A program made the position numbers and the translations under genes. The notes below the pieces were generated by a model. It saw only the letters and a program-made list of their open reading frames with translations, was not told the DNA's origin and did no database searches. Shown here one piece after another: positions 25,353 to 34,404 of a stretch of DNA of 64,000 nucleotides (positions are counted from its first letter, which is position 1; every line of letters starts with the position of its first letter). Source of the stretch: Candidatus Peregrinibacteria bacterium Gr01-1014_25 (lineage in GTDB: Bacteria; Patescibacteriota; Gracilibacteria; Peribacterales; Peribacteraceae). The stretch lies in contig VMFU01000003.1 in assembly GCA_007376205.1 (NCBI GenBank), forward strand, positions 62,001 through 126,000, written 5' to 3'.

Positions 25353-26987
25353 ATGCTTCAGCGTCTGTGGCTGTATTGCCAGAAACTTCCGGCTGCCGCA
25401 CTTCTCGGCCTTCTTGTCTTTATGCTCTACAGCCGTGTTCTCTGGTTCCCTTTCGTCTCTTGGGATGATCCTCAATACCTCGTGCTCAATCCAACAATCA
25501 TTGAGTTTTCACCTGCATCACTCTGGAACATTTTTACCTCCCTCGATCCTTTCCATGAGCTCTACGCCCCACTTGCATTCCTGACGTACCAATTTGAGTA
25601 TCAGATTGCAGGATTGCAGCCTTTTCTCTATCACTTCGATAACATCCTCCTGCACGCGGCGAACGCCTATCTTGTCTTCGTATTCCTCGCCCGTATGAGC
25701 CGGTCCAAGGCAGTGGGCTTCGTTTCTGCTGTGATGTTTGCCGTCCATCCGCTCAACGTTGAGGCGGTAGCGTGGGTGAGCGCTCGAAAAGACCTCCTCT
25801 CGGCTGCATGCGCACTGGGTTCTCTCCTATTCTACAAGCAATACCTCGACCATCGGAGGAGATGGACGTTCCTGGGAAGTCTCCTCCTGTTTGCTCTCTC
25901 ACTGTTTTCAAAAATTTCTGCGGTCCTGCTTCCCCTTGTCCTGCTATTGCTGGATTGGATGGGAGGACGACGTCTCAACAAGCGGTGTTTGCTTGAGAAG
26001 ATGCCGTTTTTCCTCATCAGTCTGGCATTCGGTATCGTCGCACTTTTTGGAAAATCCGACGTGCAGGTTGCGCTCTCTCTCGGTGAACGATCCCTGCTCA
26101 CTTTCAAGGGAATCTTCTTCGCAATTGCGAAAATTCTGTGGCCGCACCCTCTCTCCATCGTTTACCCCGTATCCGACGTTTCTCTTTTGAAGCCGTCGAT
26201 CCTCGCCCCGATCATTTTGCTGGGTAGCGTCTACCTGTGGGCCTGGCGGAAAAAACACCTCACCCGGGCAGCAATCACAGGACTCCTGATGGCTTTGTTC
26301 CTCCTGTTCCCCAGCGTCCTCGTACCAAAGCTCGCTGGCGTGTACGCGTTCCCCTCTGATAAATACCTCTACCTCCCGATGATCGGGGTGTTCTTCAGCC
26401 TCGGTGCCATTTACCGGTCATGGGTAACGCATACTCAACCACTCTTTCGACGCACCGCAGTGGCATCCGTCACGCTGATTTGCAGCATCCTGTTCCTCCT
26501 CACATTTCTGCGGTTGCCGGTCTGGAGCGTCAACACACTCCTCTACAGAAATGCACTGGAGCATTTTCCGAATGTCGCACGCATACACTACAACCTCGGC
26601 GTAGAGCTCTCCGGAATTCGGCAGGAGCAACATCAGGTGGAGGAAGCATTCCGGCACGCCATCGCACTGCAACCGGACTATATCAACGCGTATGTGAATC
26701 TGGGCGTTGCACTCATGAAACAGGGGAGAAAGGAGGAGGGAATCACAGCCCTGCGCCAAGCTCTTCTTTTAGATCCCGGCCATGTGACCGCACATGACGT
26801 TCTCGGTTCTGCCTATCTCGACCGCGGTGAGATTGATAAGGCTATTGAGGAGTTCAAGGCCGCTATTTCAACCGATTCCGGTTTCGTTCGCGCGCATTAC
26901 AACCTCATCTCCGCCTACATGAAGAAAGGCATGTTTCAGGAAGCACAGGAGGAAACACGGATGCTGCTAAAGCTGGAAAACAAATGA
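25353..26987 (+). CDS. TMTC-like membrane mannosyltransferase with TPR repeats
   Basis: 544 residues. An N-terminal glycosyltransferase-C-type membrane region has FVSWDDPQYL early (the acidic pair of PMT/GT39-like enzymes), HPLNVEAVAWVSARKDLL and about ten hydrophobic helices. A soluble C-terminal part (about 410-544) has three to four TPR motifs (ARIHYNLGVELSG, INAYVNLGVALMKQG, VTAHDVLGSAYLDRG). This is the layout of TMTC proteins, which O-mannosylate secreted proteins; the activity here is inferred. A second such protein is at 42931-44742. Confidence 0.82.
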   Translation: MLQRLWLYCQKLPAAALLGLLVFMLYSRVLWFPFVSWDDPQYLVLNPTIIEFSPASLWNIFTSLDPFHELYAPLAFLTYQFEYQIAGLQPFLYHFDNILLHAANAYLVFVFLARMSRSKAVGFVSAVMFAVHPLNVEAVAWVSARKDLLSAACALGSLLFYKQYLDHRRRWTFLGSLLLFALSLFSKISAVLLPLVLLLLDWMGGRRLNKRCLLEKMPFFLISLAFGIVALFGKSDVQVALSLGERSLLTFKGIFFAIAKILWPHPLSIVYPVSDVSLLKPSILAPIILLGSVYLWAWRKKHLTRAAITGLLMALFLLFPSVLVPKLAGVYAFPSDKYLYLPMIGVFFSLGAIYRSWVTHTQPLFRRTAVASVTLICSILFLLTFLRLPVWSVNTLLYRNALEHFPNVARIHYNLGVELSGIRQEQHQVEEAFRHAIALQPDYINAYVNLGVALMKQGRKEEGITALRQALLLDPGHVTAHDVLGSAYLDRGEIDKAIEEFKAAISTDSGFVRAHYNLISAYMKKGMFQEAQEETRMLLKLENK

Positions 26988-26999
26988 GGCGAAGTGCGA

Positions 27000-28961
27000 T
27001 CACTCGATCTTCATAAGCTCCAGCGTCGAATCGGCCATAATGCGGACGGCACTGGTAGCGACCTCGGACGCAAGCTTGAGTTGCATATCTCCAGTCGCAG
27101 TCACGACAATGATGCCCTCCAGGACCGCCATGATATCAGTGTTTGCAGCATCAACGCCTACCGAGTACGAACCGATCAGCGTGTTGTCAACGCCCTCGTG
27201 CTTGCCTTCCACGATCTGTCCATCCGCCGTTGACGTATCGCTGTCACCAACGCCGGTATCCTGCGTACCGCCGGTCGTTACGTTGTACCACATATGCTGC
27301 ACTTGCCCGATGGTGCCCGTGTGATCGATGCCGAAACCGATGCCGGTCGTTGTTGCCGCTGTCTGGTATATGAGCGTGTATTTGTACTTCCACGTCCCCG
27401 GCCCGACGCCGGTTGTCGTCATAGCAGCGGTGCAAAGTGCAGTAGTGGTGCAGTCAGCAGAGTTGGCAGTCAGGTTCTGCCAGGTCATGTACGATCCGGC
27501 CGCGCCGGAACTCCCCGTGATGCGCTTGATCATCGGCGTCCAGCTCAATTTGTTCGTAGATGAGCCGCTCAACGTGAGAACAAGGCCGGACCCGTTCGTG
27601 CCGTTCGTCGGCCAGGTGTATCCGACATTGTTGAATGCAGTCTGGCCGGTTTCCACACTCAAGGAGCCCGAACTCGCGAAGCTCTTCGCCGCTTTGACGA
27701 TCGCTCCGGAAACGGTATTGGCCACGTTCAAGCCCAGAGTGCCGTTCGCGCCGCCCGTTATACGCACCTGCAGTGCGCCGGTCATCGTGTCGCCGCCTTG
27801 ATTGACAAACATACCCTCCGCCGCTGCGTACGAGATCCCTCCGCCCGCTCCGCCTTGGTCTGATCCACAACTGAACTTCCCCGAGGCAGAGTCCCAGAGC
27901 AGTTTGTCATTCGTCGCATTGCTGCAACCGGCCGATGGCAGACCGAAGCCGAACAGCGTCGCTCCCGTGAGGCTGCTTTCCAGCTTCACGGCACCGGAGG
28001 CAGAAATGCCGTTTGACGTGGCAAGCGTTGTTCCGGAAATCGTGCCAACCACCGCGAGCTTGGTCTTCGGCGCATTCGTGCCGATTCCTACACGGTCGGT
28101 GGAAGCGTCGAAGAAGACGAGGTTGGCGTCGGTGTCACCCTCGAAGCGAGCGTCGACGTCGATGCCATTCTCGTTGAACACGAGGGCGCCGAGATTGGAG
28201 AAGGTGATGTTGCCGCCGGCGAGATTCAACGCGCGGCCGGAACCCGTGCCCTCGAAGACGAGGGAGCCCGAGGACGAGAGTCCCTGCTCCGCGTGAACGT
28301 GGGAACCGGATGCAGTATTGCTCACACGAAGGCCAAGGGTTCCCTGCGATCCGCCCGTGACGCTGATGGAGAGAGCGCCGGTCATGCTGTCGCCGGAGGT
28401 GTTGACGTAGCGGGAATCGCCCAACCGAAGAACGCCTCCGGAGAAGGAGGAGGTGCCGACTTCGGGGGTCGATGCACCGCCTGTTTGATCCGCTCCGCAG
28501 CTGAATCGACCCTTCGTGGCATCCCACATGAGTTTCGATGTCGCCTCGGTATCGCAATCGGTAAGCCCCACACCCTGCAGCGATGTTCCCAGGTACAGAG
28601 ACGCGCCCGAGCCCGCCCCTTCGAAGACGAGGGTGCCGGAGGAGGCGAGCGTCGACCGCGCAAAGAGCAGTGCCCCCGAGAGCGTGCCATTCACCCACAC
28701 GTCGTCATCGAAGCGGAACACCGTCGCCGTGCGGTCGTACGTCAGGCTCTTGTTGATCGTCGAGCCGAACTTGAGAGCAAGGTTCGCCGTCGAGTCCGCG
28801 TCGTCGATAATCTGAATCGCCTCGGTGTTCACGAGGAGCGTCGGCGACCATGAGGACACGGCGTACGCGGTACCGATGCGCAGGAGCACAACACCCGCAA
28901 TCAGCGCTGGGAGAAGGCGCAAAATTCGGCTTTTGCCGACATGGAATGTGTGTGGGCGCAA
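27000..28961 (-). CDS. repetitive surface protein, paralogue of 22691-24262
   Basis: 653 residues with a TTG start at 28961. Signal peptide LPALIAGVVLLRIGTAYAV. The mature part begins SSWSPTLLVNTEAIQIID, nearly the same as its paralogue, and shares LASSGTLVFEGAGSG and the KLMWDATKGRFSCGADQTGG block. The C-terminal part differs (TTALCTAAMTTTGVGPGTW and a beta-rich end). TATAAT (28971-28976) ends 9 bases before the TTG. The leader contains CCCACACACATTC, also found before its paralogue, where it leads into the ATG; here the matching ATG is out of frame. Confidence 0.83.
   Translation of the reverse strand: MRPHTFHVGKSRILRLLPALIAGVVLLRIGTAYAVSSWSPTLLVNTEAIQIIDDADSTANLALKFGSTINKSLTYDRTATVFRFDDDVWVNGTLSGALLFARSTLASSGTLVFEGAGSGASLYLGTSLQGVGLTDCDTEATSKLMWDATKGRFSCGADQTGGASTPEVGTSSFSGGVLRLGDSRYVNTSGDSMTGALSISVTGGSQGTLGLRVSNTASGSHVHAEQGLSSSGSLVFEGTGSGRALNLAGGNITFSNLGALVFNENGIDVDARFEGDTDANLVFFDASTDRVGIGTNAPKTKLAVVGTISGTTLATSNGISASGAVKLESSLTGATLFGFGLPSAGCSNATNDKLLWDSASGKFSCGSDQGGAGGGISYAAAEGMFVNQGGDTMTGALQVRITGGANGTLGLNVANTVSGAIVKAAKSFASSGSLSVETGQTAFNNVGYTWPTNGTNGSGLVLTLSGSSTNKLSWTPMIKRITGSSGAAGSYMTWQNLTANSADCTTTALCTAAMTTTGVGPGTWKYKYTLIYQTAATTTGIGFGIDHTGTIGQVQHMWYNVTTGGTQDTGVGDSDTSTADGQIVEGKHEGVDNTLIGSYSVGVDAANTDIMAVLEGIIVVTATGDMQLKLASEVATSAVRIMADSTLELMKIE
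28378..28559 (-). repeat. 182-bp inverted repeat, right copy
   Basis: Partner of 23081-23262. The pair brackets the serine hydrolase and the TMTC-like gene, so recombination between the copies would invert about 5.3 kb and exchange the 3' parts of the two surface genes. Confidence 0.75.
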
Positions 28962-28970
28962 AATCTAGTT

Positions 28971-28976
28971 ATTATA
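28971..28976 (-). promoter_or_regulatory. -10 box TATAAT of the 653-residue surface gene
   Basis: Consensus TATAAT on the reverse strand, 9 bases from the TTG start. Confidence 0.6.
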
Positions 28977-29040
28977 GCAGAAAAAGCCCATCACGAGAAG
29001 CGGTTACCAGCGCTCACAACTCGCTGGAATCCCCGTCAGC

Positions 29041-31296
29041 CTACCCCGTCGGAACGTCCTCCAGACCGCGCAGCAGCTGTTCTGTCGACGGCAATTTTTC
29101 CGGTGGGCAGGACGAGGCGCGCCAGAACTTGCGGAGAGCATCGATTTGCTCCGGATGCTCACGCAAAATCCCGATATAGGGCGCAACGGACGCTCCGAAC
29201 CGCGACAGTCGGACCATGTCCGGCATGCGATGGAGCGTCGTGACCAGGACGTCCTCTCCGCCACAGACCTCGGCGCGCAGTTCGTCCTGAATCGAATCGG
29301 CAATGCCTGCTGCATCGATGCCTGCCATGATTTTAAGATCGCCCGCGCTCGCCGACGGGAAGAACTGCGTCAGGCCCAAGCGCCGCAGGGAGCAGGGAAG
29401 TTGGAAATCGGCGATGATATCAGCGACCTGGGTCGCAAGCCCGCCGTCGACATTGTGATCCTCGACGACGATCAGATGCCGCGTTTCCAATGCTGCTTTG
29501 ACGATCGCGCCGGCATCGATGGGACGAACGGAACCGATGGCGAGAATACGGATTTCGGATTTCGGATTTCGGATTTCGAGCGACAGAGAATCTGCCGCCT
29601 CAATCGCATCGTGCACCGACGCCCCCAACGCAATGACCGTCAATGCGTCCCGCGTGTCGCCGTGTCCGCGCACCATGTCTGCGGCACCGGTGAAGCGGTA
29701 ATCGGCGCCGAAGTACGGCGTGCCATCGGGCTTTAGGACCTGCGGATGATTGTCACGTCCACTGAAGAGATACACGCTCTCATGCCCCTCGGCGACAATC
29801 TCCAATGCGCGTTCGACCATCGCCGCCGCCTGGTTGGAATCGACAGGCGCCCACACCCGCGTGTGACGGTAGGGGAGAGCGAGGTAATTCTGCTCCTGAT
29901 GCGTTTCACCGTCTTCGCCGACGCCGATGCCCGCATGCGTGCAGTTATGGAGGACGCCGCACCGCGTGTGTCCGCAGTTGATGTCGATGAGGCGCGCGTT
30001 TGCGCGCGCCTCGTTCGTCCCGAACGCGGCGAAGGTGTACGTCACGGGAAGCAATCCCGTCTGTCGCATCCCCGCGGCCATCATGACCATATTCGCCTCG
30101 GCGACGCCGACGTTGATGACGCGGTCCGGAAACGCCTTGTGCACGGCGTCGAACCCGCCGCTTCCGGCGAGATCCGCGTGGAGCACGATGATGTGCTGAT
30201 CCATTTGCATGAGCGCCTTCAGATGGATCGCGCCGATGTCTTTGCGCGCGGCGCCCTTCTCGGCCGTCACCGCCCGCTTGTACCCCTTGGGACTCCACGG
30301 TAGCTGCACATCCGTGGCCACCCGCTTTTCTGCTCTGGCCGCTTCGCTCTTGCGAATGGGCTCGTACGCCTTGATGAGACCGTCGAGCGGCGGCAGATCC
30401 GCGATGATACGCTCGGCGACATCTTTCTTGAGAGGCGCCCCGTGGTAGTTGGCCGCCCCGGTGTTGGACCCCTCCTCCATCAGCGCAACGCCGTGCCCCA
30501 TCGTCGTGTAGTAGCAAACGAAAACGGGGCGACCATTGCCGCGATGTTGCGCTGCGCTATCGAGGGCCGCGACAACCTGGGCCGGATCGTTGCCGTTCTG
30601 CACTTCGATGACCTGCCATCCGCACGCTGCGGCGATCGCCGCGAGGTCGGCCGCGACGGTTCTCGACGGCATGTCGGAGAGCTGGATGTCATTCAGGTCG
30701 ACGTGAGCAACGAGGTTGTCGAGCCGCAGGCGCGACGCAAGCCGCAGGGCCTCGGCGACCTGTCCTTCCTGCGCATCACCGTCGGCTAGGAGGACATCGA
30801 CCATGCCTGGTTTTTTTTGATACTTCAGCGCAAAGGCAGCGCCGAGCGCATGCGAGAGCCCCTTGCCGAGCGGCCCAGTTCCGAAAGGAATATCCCCGAT
30901 GCCGGCTTCGACGTGACCGGGCAACCCGCTCGCCGTCCGGAAATGCTCGATGATCGCCTGCGGCGACGCAAGGCGCGGATCATCGCCGCTCTTGCCGAAG
31001 AGCCACTGCAACCCGTAGGCGAGGACGGAGAGATGGCCCGCGCTATACCGCAGCGGCTGATCCACGCTCGGATCGCGTCGCTTGGTCACCCAATACGCAA
31101 ATGTGAACGCGGAGAGCGGCCCACCGGGGTGACCTGATGCATGGGCGGTCGGCGCCTGGACCGCGAGGTGGCAGAGAATCTTGTGCGCGCAGTCGTATAC
31201 CTTCCGATCAGTATCATCCAGCGTCACCGCCTGCGTCGGCCCGATCCAGATGGGTTCGACGTGGCTGGCGGACGACGCGACGCGTTGAAGGGACAT
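29041..31296 (-). CDS. tkt: transketolase
   Basis: 751 residues from the ATG at 31296, which has GGAG 8 bases upstream; an ATG at 31350 overlaps the preceding gene. It moves two-carbon units between sugar phosphates with thiamine diphosphate. Visible: ASGHPGGPLSAF, the ThDP site LLADGDAQEGQVAEALRLA (Asp for the commoner Glu), GVAEANMVMMAAGM and the pyrimidine-domain motifs. The segment LEIRNPKSEIRILAIG (about 570-585) is encoded by four tandem GGATTTC units, a family-B repeat carried in frame. Downstream of the C39-like lipoprotein gene. Confidence 0.95.
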   Translation of the reverse strand: MSLQRVASSASHVEPIWIGPTQAVTLDDTDRKVYDCAHKILCHLAVQAPTAHASGHPGGPLSAFTFAYWVTKRRDPSVDQPLRYSAGHLSVLAYGLQWLFGKSGDDPRLASPQAIIEHFRTASGLPGHVEAGIGDIPFGTGPLGKGLSHALGAAFALKYQKKPGMVDVLLADGDAQEGQVAEALRLASRLRLDNLVAHVDLNDIQLSDMPSRTVAADLAAIAAACGWQVIEVQNGNDPAQVVAALDSAAQHRGNGRPVFVCYYTTMGHGVALMEEGSNTGAANYHGAPLKKDVAERIIADLPPLDGLIKAYEPIRKSEAARAEKRVATDVQLPWSPKGYKRAVTAEKGAARKDIGAIHLKALMQMDQHIIVLHADLAGSGGFDAVHKAFPDRVINVGVAEANMVMMAAGMRQTGLLPVTYTFAAFGTNEARANARLIDINCGHTRCGVLHNCTHAGIGVGEDGETHQEQNYLALPYRHTRVWAPVDSNQAAAMVERALEIVAEGHESVYLFSGRDNHPQVLKPDGTPYFGADYRFTGAADMVRGHGDTRDALTVIALGASVHDAIEAADSLSLEIRNPKSEIRILAIGSVRPIDAGAIVKAALETRHLIVVEDHNVDGGLATQVADIIADFQLPCSLRRLGLTQFFPSASAGDLKIMAGIDAAGIADSIQDELRAEVCGGEDVLVTTLHRMPDMVRLSRFGASVAPYIGILREHPEQIDALRKFWRASSCPPEKLPSTEQLLRGLEDVPTG

Positions 31297-31336
31297 CGGA
31301 ACGTCTCCGGGATTCCTGCCGACGAGTGTCGATGCG

Positions 31337-32059
31337 TCAGGGCGAGACACGCGGAGAGTGTAACACCATCATCGCCCTCTCGCCCTCCCGAATCGTCTCC
31401 TTGTCTCCTGTCCAATCGTGGATCGCATCCATCACCGTCGCGTGGGGGTAGCGGTACTCCTCGCCGCGACGCGTTCCCGGATCGTTCGTGATGATGTGTG
31501 TCGCATCGAATCCCGTGAGAACGAGCATGTGGTACGGCGGGCCCTCACCGGAGAAGTACGGATTGCCGAGCATCTGCCCCGCGGCGGGAACGATGACGGG
31601 GGAGCCGTCAGCGATGAGTCGGCGAATGTTCTTGAGTGTCACGTCCCCCCCGCGATAGACGGTCGCATCGTAGCCGTAGTAGTCCTTGGCAATCCGTGCG
31701 AGTTCGTCGATCGTGACATCGACCGCGTACCCGTTGCGCATCTCCCATGCGACCATCGCGAGCAGTTCGCCCTCCGCATCCTCGCGCGTGAGCGGCGCTC
31801 CCGTGAGGAAATGATGCACCATGATCAAGCTCATTTCCTCGCACGTTTCCTCATGCAGCGGATCCCACACGGCGAAGGGTGCCTGGGGGGAGAAGGGGAC
31901 GGGGAGAGGGGGGAACGAGGAAATCGAGGGAACTGAAGAGATTGGGGAAGGAGATGATGAGGGTACGGTAGGTAAGGTAGGTACGGTGGGTGAGTATGGC
32001 TGCGGATTGCATGCAGTCAATTCGAGAAGAATGCCGACAGCGATCAGAAAGCGCTTCAT
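31337..32059 (-). CDS. C39-like cysteine peptidase, lipoprotein
   Basis: 240 residues from the ATG at 32059 (KRFLIAVGILLELTAC, lipobox Cys). A low-complexity linker (SPTVPTLPTVPSSSPSP) follows, then a peptidase_C39_2-type domain: likely nucleophile in HEETCEEMSLIMVHHFL, His in GPPYHMLVLTGFD and Asp in TNDPGTRRGEEYRYP. These papain-fold proteins are usually extracytoplasmic peptidases or peptidase-like. The substrate is unknown. Between transaldolase and transketolase on the same strand. Confidence 0.8.
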   Translation of the reverse strand: MKRFLIAVGILLELTACNPQPYSPTVPTLPTVPSSSPSPISSVPSISSFPPLPVPFSPQAPFAVWDPLHEETCEEMSLIMVHHFLTGAPLTREDAEGELLAMVAWEMRNGYAVDVTIDELARIAKDYYGYDATVYRGGDVTLKNIRRLIADGSPVIVPAAGQMLGNPYFSGEGPPYHMLVLTGFDATHIITNDPGTRRGEEYRYPHATVMDAIHDWTGDKETIREGERAMMVLHSPRVSP

Positions 32060-32066
32060 AAAGAAA

Positions 32067-32107
32067 ATCTCACCTACCGTACACACTGTACCTACCATAC
32101 CTACAAT
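32067..32107. repeat. CCTACCGTA/CCTACCATA microsatellite
   Basis: Short tandem variants of CTACC-GTAC upstream of the C39-like gene; the same simple sequence encodes the Thr/Pro/Val linker inside that gene (31963-31992) and recurs in the Tic20-like gene (46018-46060). Confidence 0.5.
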
Positions 32108-32119
32108 ACATTCGCAGCA

Positions 32120-32803
32120 TTATTTCCCCGCGATCAACCTCCTGCTCTTCATCGGTTGGTTGCGCTTCTGCACAGTGGCCCAATCGTCTAGGAATTTCTT
32201 GAGTCCGGTGTCCGTCAGGGGGTGCTTCGGCAGTTTCTGGAAAACGTCGTAGGGAATGGTGCAGATGTGTGCGCCGATGGCGGCGGCATCGACGACGTGC
32301 CGCGGATGGCGAACGGACGCGACGAGCACCTCCGTCGTGAATCCGTAGTGCGGCCAGATCGCCATGATTTCACCGATCAACGCCATACCGTCCTCCCCGG
32401 CGTCGTCCAGGCGTCCGATGAATGGGCTGATGATGGACGCGCCGGCCTTCGCGGCGAGGATCGCCTGCGGTGCAGAGAACACAAGGGTGGTGTTCGTGCG
32501 GATGCCCTTGCGCTTGCACCATGCAAGCACCTGCAGACCATCGGTCGTCATGGGGACCTTCACGACGACATTGCGGTGCCATCGCGCGTACTCCTTCGCC
32601 TGCGCCTTCATGCCTTCCACGTCCGTCGCCGTCACCTGTGCGGAGACGCACGGAACGAGTTTGCACATTGCAAGAACGGTCTGGCGGAAATCTTTCCCCT
32701 CCTTCGCAACGAGTGACGGATTCGTCGTCACGCCATCGAGCACTCCCCATGCCGCGACCTCGGCGACGTGCGCAACGTTCGCGGTGTCCATGAAGAGTTT
32801 CAT
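32120..32803 (-). CDS. tal: transaldolase, short TalC/FSA type
   Basis: 227 residues from the ATG at 32803. Begins MKLFMDTANVAHVAEVAAWG and GVTTNPSLVAKEGKDF, the signature of the small transaldolase/fructose-6-phosphate aldolase subfamily; the Schiff-base lysine is in VVVKVPMT, and SPFIGRLDDAGEDG is present. It exchanges three-carbon units, completing the non-oxidative pentose phosphate branch with transketolase. The ORF extends to 32917 but the family starts at this Met. Confidence 0.94.
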   Translation of the reverse strand: MKLFMDTANVAHVAEVAAWGVLDGVTTNPSLVAKEGKDFRQTVLAMCKLVPCVSAQVTATDVEGMKAQAKEYARWHRNVVVKVPMTTDGLQVLAWCKRKGIRTNTTLVFSAPQAILAAKAGASIISPFIGRLDDAGEDGMALIGEIMAIWPHYGFTTEVLVASVRHPRHVVDAAAIGAHICTIPYDVFQKLPKHPLTDTGLKKFLDDWATVQKRNQPMKSRRLIAGK

Positions 32804-32965
32804 GGATTCAGCGTACGCCGGAAGGAAAAAAAACGGAAATGCAAAACCGAAATCCGAACAGGCAGTCAAAAACGAATCATCGAAACACTGGTACGATAAT
32901 TTTGCCTCTTGGATCATTGGAGTTTGTTCGAGTTTCGGATTTCAAATTTTTAGCAGGCAAACTGC
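32804..32965. other. AT-rich intergenic region with family-B repeat
   Basis: A divergent promoter region between transaldolase and gnd, much lower in GC than its neighbours. It contains CCGAAATCCGAA, GTTCGAGTTTCGGATTTC and related fragments of repeat family B. Confidence 0.5.
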
Positions 32966-32971
32966 TATGAT
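32966..32971 (+). promoter_or_regulatory. -10 box TATGAT of gnd
   Basis: TGCTATGAT is an extended -10 whose end lies 6 bases from the ATG at 32978, predicting a leaderless transcript. Confidence 0.6.
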
Positions 32972-32977
32972 CGTTGC

Positions 32978-34369
32978 ATGGTCAATCTCGGCGTTATCGG
33001 CCTCGGCACGATGGGAGCGAATCTGGCGCGCAACGCCGCGCGTAACGGAGCGACGGTTGCCGTCTACAACCGGACGACCGAGACGATGTCCGCGTTCATC
33101 AGCGCGCACGGTGGCGAAGAATCGTTCGTCGCGTGCAAAACCCTCAAGGAACTCGTTGCGGCGCTCAAGCCTCCGCGCGCGATTCTCCTCATGGTGAAAG
33201 CCGGAGAGGCCGTCGACGCGATGATCGCCGATCTCCTGCCGCTCCTGGCAAAAAACGACATCCTCATCGATGCCGGCAACAGCCACTACCGCGACACGGA
33301 GCGCCGGCAGCGGGAGCTCGAAAAAAAGGGAATCCGCTTCATCGGCATGGGCGTCAGCGGCGGCGAGGAGGGGGCGCTCAAGGGTCCGAGCATGATGCCC
33401 GGCGGGGACCGGAGCGCGTACGACGTTCTCGAGCCGCTTCTCACAAACATGGCCGCCGATGACGGCGCCCAAGGGAAGTGCGTCGCCTACATCGGCCCGG
33501 GCGGCAGTGGGCATTTCGTGAAGATGGTCCACAACGGCATCGAGTACGGCATCATGCAGCTCATTGCCGAAAGCTACGACCTGCTCAAGAACGCGGGTAT
33601 GACGAATGCGCAGCTTGCCGACGCGTTCGCGTCCTGGAACTCGAACGGAGAGCAGCGGTCTTTCCTCCTCGAGATCACGGCGCAGATTTTCCGCACGAAG
33701 GATCCCGAGACGGGCAAGGATCTCCTCGATGTCATCCGCGACAGAGCCGGGCAAAAAGGGACGGGGAAGTGGACGACGGAAGCCGCGATGAACTACGGAT
33801 TCTGTATTCCAACCATCAATGCCGCGGTTGACGCGCGCATTCTGTCGGGTTGCGCCGGCTGCCGCGAGGGCTGGAAGGGTGTTCCCGCCGAGCTTTCGAA
33901 TGATTCCGCGCCGGCGGACTGGACCGAGCACGTGCGACACGCGCTTTCGCTCTCAACGATCACGGCGTACATGCAGGGGCTGACGCTCCTCGGTTACGCG
34001 AGCGAAGCAGAGAAATGGGATTTGCAGCTGGGGGAGATCGCGCGCATATGGCGCGGGGGATGCATCATCCGATCGGCGCTTCTCCCGATCCTGCAGGATG
34101 CCTACGGAAAGAATCCGGAGAAGGGGACGACGGCCATCCGCAAGCGCTTTGCGGCCGAGGCTCAACGGCAATGGCGATCGGCAGTTGCGCACGGCGTCGG
34201 GCGCGGCGTGCCGCTGCCCGCGATGCTCGCCAGTCTGGCGTTCTACGATGGCATGCGACGCGAACGTCTTCCGCAGAATCTCATCCAGGCCCAGCGCGAC
34301 TTCTTCGGCGCCCACGGCGTCGGGCGTACCGACCGCGAGGGGACATTCCATTATTCGTGGAACGGGTAG
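32978..34369 (+). CDS. gnd: 6-phosphogluconate dehydrogenase (decarboxylating)
   Basis: 463 residues, near the usual 470. It oxidises 6-phosphogluconate to ribulose 5-phosphate and CO2. Visible: dinucleotide fold GVIGLGTMGANLARN, active-site segments VSGGEEGALKGPSMMPGG and HFVKMVHNGIEYG, and the C-terminal helical domain. NVAVYNRTT after the second strand (NRT) suggests NADP+ use. It diverges from the transaldolase/transketolase group. Glucose-6-phosphate dehydrogenase is not in the window. Confidence 0.96.
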   Translation: MVNLGVIGLGTMGANLARNAARNGATVAVYNRTTETMSAFISAHGGEESFVACKTLKELVAALKPPRAILLMVKAGEAVDAMIADLLPLLAKNDILIDAGNSHYRDTERRQRELEKKGIRFIGMGVSGGEEGALKGPSMMPGGDRSAYDVLEPLLTNMAADDGAQGKCVAYIGPGGSGHFVKMVHNGIEYGIMQLIAESYDLLKNAGMTNAQLADAFASWNSNGEQRSFLLEITAQIFRTKDPETGKDLLDVIRDRAGQKGTGKWTTEAAMNYGFCIPTINAAVDARILSGCAGCREGWKGVPAELSNDSAPADWTEHVRHALSLSTITAYMQGLTLLGYASEAEKWDLQLGEIARIWRGGCIIRSALLPILQDAYGKNPEKGTTAIRKRFAAEAQRQWRSAVAHGVGRGVPLPAMLASLAFYDGMRRERLPQNLIQAQRDFFGAHGVGRTDREGTFHYSWNG

Positions 34370-34404
34370 CTTCACATTTGCCACGCAAAGGGTACTCTGA
34401 CGGC

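Noticed and set aside
29550-29580. CRISPR-like tandem units in transketolase and elsewhere
   Set aside because: Units are 7 bases with no spacers; this is a simple tandem repeat, and no CRISPR array was found in the window.
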